A model generated the notes under the pieces. It worked only from the letters and a program-made list of their open reading frames with translations, searched no databases and was not told the DNA's origin. The position numbers and the translations under genes were made by a program. DNA of 8,649 nt, taken from Candidatus Dormiibacterota bacterium. GTDB taxonomy: Bacteria; Chloroflexota; Dormibacteria; Aeolococcales; Bog-877. The DNA lies in assembly GCA_003135035.1 (NCBI GenBank), contig PLDE01000256.1:1-8649 (forward strand), read 5' to 3'. The stretch's first letter is position 1. Each line of letters opens with the position of its first letter. Below are positions 5,457 to 8,649 of this stretch, piece by piece.

Positions 5457-6896
5457 ATGCGCGTGTCGCAGTCGACCGTGGCCCGGGGCGTTATAGAAGC
5501 CCTCGACGAGGCGCCACTGAGTCGTTTCCACTTCCGTGCGGTCCTCACCGCCGGCACCGGCTTCTTCACCGACGCCTACGACCTCTTCATCATCGGGACC
5601 GCCCTGGCCCTGATTAAGGTCGAGTACCACCCCTCCGCCGTGGTGATCGGACTGGTCGGCAGCACCGCCCTGCTGGCGGCCTTTGTGGGCTCGACCGTCT
5701 TCGGCCGGATCGCTGACGTCTTCGGACGGAAAAAGATCTACGGCCTGGAGGCCGCGATCATGGCGGTCGCGGCGGTGGGCAGTGCGCTCTCGCCCAACCT
5801 CTTCTGGCTGATCGCTTGGCGCTTCGTCTTGGGGATCGGGATCGGCGGAGATTACCCAGTCAGCGCGGTGCTCATGAGTGAGTACTCCAACCGCAAGAAC
5901 CGGGGCCGCCTGGTGGGCATGGTCTTCTCGATGCAAGCGCTCGGACTCATCGCCGGGCCGCTGGTGGCCCTGCTCATCTTGGGGCTGGGCGTCAACCACG
6001 ACATCGCCTGGCGGCTGATGTTGGGTCTGGGAGCGATCCCGGCCTTGGCGGTGATCTACCTCCGCCGGACGCTGCCCGAGTCACCGCGCTACCGCGCTCA
6101 AGTGCAGGGACGCGCGGCCGAGGCCGCGGTCGCCATCCGTCGCTATTCTAAAGGGGTTGTTGACGCCAGCAGCAGGGCGGCGGGACGCCAGGTCCGGCTC
6201 GGCCTTGGTCAGTTCCTCTCCAACCCCCGTTATCTAATTCTGCTGCTGGGCACGGCCGGTTGCTGGTTCATGTTCGACTACGCCTTCTATGGCAACACCA
6301 TCTCGACCCCGCTCATCCTCAAAGCGGTGGTGCCCCACGCCTCCCTAATAACCGACACCGCAATTGCCCTCTTGATCTTCACCGTGGCTGCGGCGCCGGG
6401 GTATCTGTTGGCCTTTCTGACCGTTGACCGGATCGGCCACCGCCGTCTGCAATACATCGGTTTTACGGTAATGGGACTGGCTTTTCTGGCAATCGGAGTG
6501 ATCCCCGGGCTGACCACGTTGATCATCCCTTTCGTCCTCGTTTACGGGCTTAGCTACTTCTTCACCGAGTTCGGTCCCAACACCACGACCTTCCTGCTCG
6601 CCAGCGAGCTCTACCCGGTCTCCGCTCGCACCACCGGGCATGGAATCTCGGCCGGGCTGGCCAAGGTGGGGGCCTTCGTGGGCACCCTGACTTTTCCCTT
6701 GGTCAACGGAAGTCTGGGCTTGGCCGGGGTCATGACAATTGCCGCCGCGACCGCCGGTGTCGGTCTCCTGCTGACGCGCCTGTTACCCGAGCCTTCCGGC
6801 AAGTCGTTGGAAGAGTTGAGCGGCGAACCCTCGGAAGAAGAGTGGGAGCCGGCACTGGAGGGCCAGGCGCATCCGCTGAATACGGCAGCCACCTAG
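5457..6896 (+). CDS. MFS transporter, phosphate:H+ symporter (PHS) type
   Basis: The 479-residue protein has 12 predicted membrane segments and MFS hallmarks: 'GRIADVFGRKKIYG' in the loop after helix 2, 'GIGIGGDYPVSAVLMSEY' in helix 4, and 'LPESPRY' after helix 6. 'GTGFFTDAYDLF' in helix 1 (33-44) is typical of the PHS family. Residues that contact phosphate in the fungal symporter PiPT all have counterparts: Tyr133 beside Asp132, Gln160, Trp270/Asp274/Tyr278 with the same 4-residue spacing, and Lys403 in 'GISAGLAKVGA'. This supports proton-driven uptake of phosphate or a close analogue across the cytoplasmic membrane, though some bacterial relatives carry aromatic acids or sugars. The C-terminal tail (445-470) is acidic and cytoplasmic. 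ATG 5457 is preceded by GGGAG 4 nt upstream, a little close; GTG 5463 is an alternative with better spacing. No pho box was recognised in the 106 bp upstream. Confidence 0.88.
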   Translation: MRVSQSTVARGVIEALDEAPLSRFHFRAVLTAGTGFFTDAYDLFIIGTALALIKVEYHPSAVVIGLVGSTALLAAFVGSTVFGRIADVFGRKKIYGLEAAIMAVAAVGSALSPNLFWLIAWRFVLGIGIGGDYPVSAVLMSEYSNRKNRGRLVGMVFSMQALGLIAGPLVALLILGLGVNHDIAWRLMLGLGAIPALAVIYLRRTLPESPRYRAQVQGRAAEAAVAIRRYSKGVVDASSRAAGRQVRLGLGQFLSNPRYLILLLGTAGCWFMFDYAFYGNTISTPLILKAVVPHASLITDTAIALLIFTVAAAPGYLLAFLTVDRIGHRRLQYIGFTVMGLAFLAIGVIPGLTTLIIPFVLVYGLSYFFTEFGPNTTTFLLASELYPVSARTTGHGISAGLAKVGAFVGTLTFPLVNGSLGLAGVMTIAAATAGVGLLLTRLLPEPSGKSLEELSGEPSEEEWEPALEGQAHPLNTAAT

Positions 6897-7071
6897 GACG
6901 GCGCGCTCCGGTCCGGTCCGACCAATCGCGACGTCGCAAGATTCTCTGGGCCAGACCCCCCGACCGCCGCCAGTCGCGCGGCGCTTAGATCGAAGCAGGG
7001 AGAGCTCCTCGACCGGTATCTTCTCGACCAGCTCTGGGGTGTAGGTGCGGCCCGCGGCCATCACTGCGACC

Positions 7072-7102
7072 TTCACGCCCGCACCCGCCGCAACCCTATA
7101 GT
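7072..7102 (+). promoter_or_regulatory. Possible promoter of the deacetylase gene
   Basis: TATAGT at 7097-7102 differs from the -10 consensus at one base. The best upstream partner is TTCACG (7072-7077) at a long 19-bp spacing, so the -35 is weak. It would give a leader of about 70 nt before GTG 7180. Confidence 0.3.
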
Positions 7103-7166
7103 GCCTTCGATTTGTTAGGAAGCTTTCCGGACCGTTACCTGACGGAGCTGCGGGCCCGACCCGAAC

Positions 7167-7173
7167 AAGGTGA
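7167..7173 (+). promoter_or_regulatory. Shine-Dalgarno of the deacetylase gene
   Basis: AAGGTGA ends 6 nt before the GTG at 7180 and supports that start over later ones. Confidence 0.6.
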
Positions 7174-7179
7174 CGGCTC

Positions 7180-7800
7180 GTGAGTGACCCCCGGAGGCAC
7201 CAAGTGGCCCTGACGATCGACGCCGAGCATCCCGATGGAAGCCGCTGCGCTCGGGGCAACTGCCTGCGGATCCTGGACGAGCTGGATCGAGTCGGGGTGC
7301 GGGCCACCTTCTTTCTCCAGGGCCGCTGGGTCACCTCCCACCCCCAGCTGGCCTGCGAGGTGGCCAAGCGCGGTCATCTGATCGGCAACCACTCCCATTA
7401 CCACGCCCGGATGCCCCTGTTCACAGCGAGCGGCCAAATTTCGGACGTGACCGAGGCCGAGGAGGCCATCCGTTCGGTGGTCGGGGTCGATCCTCGCCCT
7501 TGGTTCCGGAGTCCCTTTGGAGCGGGCCTAGACGACGAGGAGTTGACCCGGAACCTAGGCCGGTTGGGGTACCGCAATGTTCCCTGGCATGTCGACGGCC
7601 AGGACTGGGAGGCGAATCGGAGCGCACGGCAGGTCGAGGAGTCGGTGGTCCGTGGGATTCTCTCCGCCAACGGGGCTCAGATCGTCCTCCTCCACAGCTG
7701 GCCTGACCAGGCCGCCGAGGCGTTGCCTCGAATCTTGGCCCGGCTGGCAGATGAAGGGGTCGAATTCATCACCGTCGACCAGGTTCTAAACGGGAACTGA
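7180..7800 (+). CDS. Polysaccharide deacetylase-like protein (NodB fold), cytoplasmic
   Basis: The 206-residue product contains the five NodB (CE4) motifs in order: 'LTIDAEHPDG' with catalytic-base Asp14, 'NHSHYH' with the H-S-x-x-H metal pair His71/His75, 'RSPFGAG' with Arg110, 'VDGQDWE' with Asp139/Asp142/Trp143, and 'IVLLHSW' with His172. Such enzymes remove N-acetyl (or related N-acyl/N-formyl) groups from carbohydrates using a divalent metal. The first motif departs from the usual TFDDG: the second, metal-binding Asp is Ala15, and Glu16 follows, giving a D-x-E arrangement seen in some members of the superfamily. At 206 residues it is essentially the bare catalytic domain with no signal peptide or membrane anchor, so it should act inside the cell, perhaps on a precursor sugar. 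GTG 7180 is supported by AAGGTGA. It is transcribed alone; no partner gene follows. Confidence 0.86.
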   Translation: MSDPRRHQVALTIDAEHPDGSRCARGNCLRILDELDRVGVRATFFLQGRWVTSHPQLACEVAKRGHLIGNHSHYHARMPLFTASGQISDVTEAEEAIRSVVGVDPRPWFRSPFGAGLDDEELTRNLGRLGYRNVPWHVDGQDWEANRSARQVEESVVRGILSANGAQIVLLHSWPDQAAEALPRILARLADEGVEFITVDQVLNGN

Positions 7801-7808
7801 TACTCGAT

Positions 7809-7823
7809 TCCAGCGTTGCTGGA
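7809..7823. terminator. Short hairpin after the deacetylase gene
   Basis: TCCAGC-GTT-GCTGGA forms a perfect 6-bp stem with a 3-nt loop, beginning 8 nt after the deacetylase stop codon. Its position suggests a role in 3' end formation, but no T tract follows, so intrinsic termination is uncertain. Confidence 0.35.
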
Positions 7824-8002
7824 GGCAACTCCGAGACGGATGGGCACTGGTGGGCGGGAATGGTCGACTCCTAGGCCCGGCAGGTACTCCTGAGGAACGA
7901 CACCCTGGCCATGCTTCGTGCTGGGACCGACCGGGGCTGGAGGCAGCGGCGAGCTGTGGTTCGGGACTCAACTGCGCAGGAATCAGCCCTGACGGTCGCG
8001 CG

Positions 8003-8026
8003 GTACTCGAGCTCGCGCTCGAGTAC
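8003..8026. repeat. Perfect 10-bp inverted repeat
   Basis: GTACTCGAGC (8003-8012), a TCGC spacer (8013-8016) and GCTCGAGTAC (8017-8026) form a perfect stem-loop on either strand. No run of T follows on either side, so it is not a standard terminator. Confidence 0.7.
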
Positions 8027-8237
8027 ATCTCTCCGGGGAGCTGGCTGATGGTGGCAGTTGACCCTGAAGGTGAGGGACAGCCGCTCCGCTGGCGTGCACC
8101 AACCATGAGCCTCTCCTGGCTTCGACGAGACATCCGCACGAGTAGATCGTGCTCGGCGATGGCTCGGCGGATTGTTGTCGCGTTTGTGACCAGCGCTGCG
8201 GATTTCTCCTGCGATTACGACATAGCCATTAATACGC

Positions 8238-8313
8238 TGGTGCCGAGGGGCGGGATCGAACCGCCGACACCGGGTTTTTCAGACCCGTGCTCTACCAACT
8301 GAGCTACCTCGGC
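8238..8313 (-). tRNA. trnF: tRNA-Phe (GAA)
   Basis: The minus strand folds into a complete cloverleaf of 73 nt plus CCA. The acceptor arms are GCCGAGG and CCTCGGC (7 bp, all paired), the D arm is GCTC/GAGC around AGTTGGTA, the anticodon arm is CGGGT/ACCCG around CTGAAAA (anticodon GAA, phenylalanine), the variable loop is GTGTC, and the T arm is GGCGG/CCGCC around TTCGATC. The discriminator is A (8241) and CCA is encoded in the DNA at 8238-8240. All stems pair without mismatch, so the gene should be functional. A serine recombinase relic lies 65 bp away on its 5' side. Confidence 0.97.
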
Positions 8314-8378
8314 TAGAGGGGTGTTGAGATCAGATCGTTACCGTAGAGAGTCCGCGCAAGCCCCATAGAGCCGTAAGA

Positions 8379-8649
8379 TCATAGCCAACCTGATAGCCAC
8401 TGGATGGCAACAAGATGGCCGTGTCCGGATCGAAGCCGGTGAATAAGAGGCGGCCATATCGAACCGGAGAAGGTGAGTTGCTCTTTGAGGAACTCGATCC
8501 TTACTCCCTTGCCGTTCAGCTCCTGGACGAGGCGTCGAAGGTCGTCAAGGTTGTGGGCGAGTCTGCCCATGCTGTGCACGATCACGGTATCGCCGCCCCG
8601 GGCGAACTTCATGGGGCCTTGCAGCTCCGGACCGTTCGCATCACGGCCT
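8379..8649 (-). pseudogene. Decayed serine recombinase (resolvase/invertase), N-terminal domain fragment
   Basis: The frame is open from the right edge, and residues just upstream of the internal ATG at 8612 still read as the family ('PELQGPMKFARGGDT'), so the start lies outside the window. 'GDTVIVHSMGRLAHNLDDL' and 'LVQELNGKGVRIEFLKE' match the resolvase catalytic domain of plasmid and transposon site-specific recombinases. In gamma-delta resolvase the matching loop reads D67-R68-x-x-R71; here it reads Gly, Arg and His. Both changes (codons at 8565-8567 and 8553-8555) need one base transition. Homology stops after 'LTFSG' near 8463; the next 27 codons to TGA (8379-8381) are unrelated, so the long helix and the DNA-binding domain are missing. 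The nucleophilic Ser would lie outside the window. It is best read as a dead remnant of a mobile element. Confidence 0.82.

Larger units (their letters stand above)
6897..7179. other. Intergenic stretch between transporter and deacetylase
   Basis: There is no confident gene here. It holds a perfect 10-bp palindrome, GCGACGTCGC (6928-6937), 31 bp after the transporter stop, and a -10-like TATAGT (7097-7102) facing the deacetylase gene. On the minus strand a short protein-like frame starts at GTG 7076 (see findings). No T-rich terminator is visible behind the transporter. Confidence 0.4.
7801..8237. other. Gene-free region between deacetylase and tRNA-Phe
   Basis: Open frames exist on both strands but none has a recognisable domain, and the longest forward one (7850-8302) owes its C-terminus to reading the antisense of the tRNA. 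The stretch contains a hairpin right after the deacetylase stop and a perfect 10-bp inverted repeat at 8003-8026. I found no integrase fragment and no copy of the tRNA 3' end. Confidence 0.55.

Noticed and set aside
5424..5999. Minus-strand frame of 191 codons
   Set aside because: Antisense to the start of the transporter; charged, His/Asp/Glu-rich composition typical of the reverse of membrane codons.
6783..7367. Whole minus-strand frame of 194 codons
   Set aside because: Most of it is antisense to the deacetylase 5' end and the transporter 3' end with a poor composition. Only the central 7076-6970 part was kept, as a low-interest finding.
8151..8170. Direct repeat of GCTCGGCG
   Set aside because: Two 8-bp copies in GC-rich DNA are expected by chance.
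7850..8302. Forward open frame of 150 codons ending over the tRNA
   Set aside because: Its C-terminal 'RGGIEPPTPGFSDPCSTN' is the familiar false peptide from translating the antisense of a tRNA; the rest has no recognisable domain.
8415..8649. Forward frame open to the right edge
   Set aside because: It lies opposite the recombinase fragment, which has clear family similarity; the forward peptide does not.

Overview
This is a GC-rich window with mostly G/C third codon positions, several GTG starts, sparse Shine-Dalgarno sequences and some apparently leaderless genes. That combination, with an actinobacterial-style ArdC-like protein, suggests a chromosomal segment of a high-GC actinobacterium (Actinomycetota). 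I cannot place it more finely; Acidimicrobiia or a relative is only a guess. There is no rRNA, CRISPR array or intact mobile element.

Layout from left to right. (1) 3-764, + strand: the C-terminal part of a GT4-type glycosyltransferase, open to the left edge. (2) 933-1355, - strand: a small YggT-like membrane protein with a strong ribosome binding site. (3) 1653-2150, - strand: a MarR-family regulator with a well-formed promoter and probably a leaderless GTG start, divergent from a short hypothetical protein (2262-2591, +). (4) A tight divergent pair: an NfuA-type Fe-S carrier (2581-3183, -) and an ATP-grasp ligase (3201-4415, +), with start codons separated by 17 bp that seem to share a bidirectional promoter. 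(5) 4460-5350, +: an ArdC-like protein (ssDNA-binding domain plus HExxH metallopeptidase), 44 bp after the ligase. (6) 5457-6896, +: a PHS-family MFS transporter carrying the phosphate-binding residues of the fungal Pi symporter PiPT. (7) 7180-7800, +: a cytoplasmic NodB-fold polysaccharide deacetylase-like enzyme with a variant first motif. (8) 7801-8237: gene-free DNA with two hairpins. (9) 8238-8313, -: tRNA-Phe(GAA) with an encoded CCA. (10) 8379-8649, -: a decayed serine recombinase, open to the right edge.

How the genes fit together. Most are housekeeping or single-gene modules (Fe-S assembly, phosphate uptake, carbohydrate chemistry), not one obvious pathway. The least ordinary parts are the shared promoter between nfuA and the ATP-grasp gene, the ArdC-like antirestriction-type protein placed behind that ligase, and the tRNA beside a recombinase relic with two mutated catalytic positions. 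I do not see a convincing new multi-gene defence or biosynthetic system. The ATP-grasp/ArdC-like pair is the best candidate for an uncharacterised functional association.
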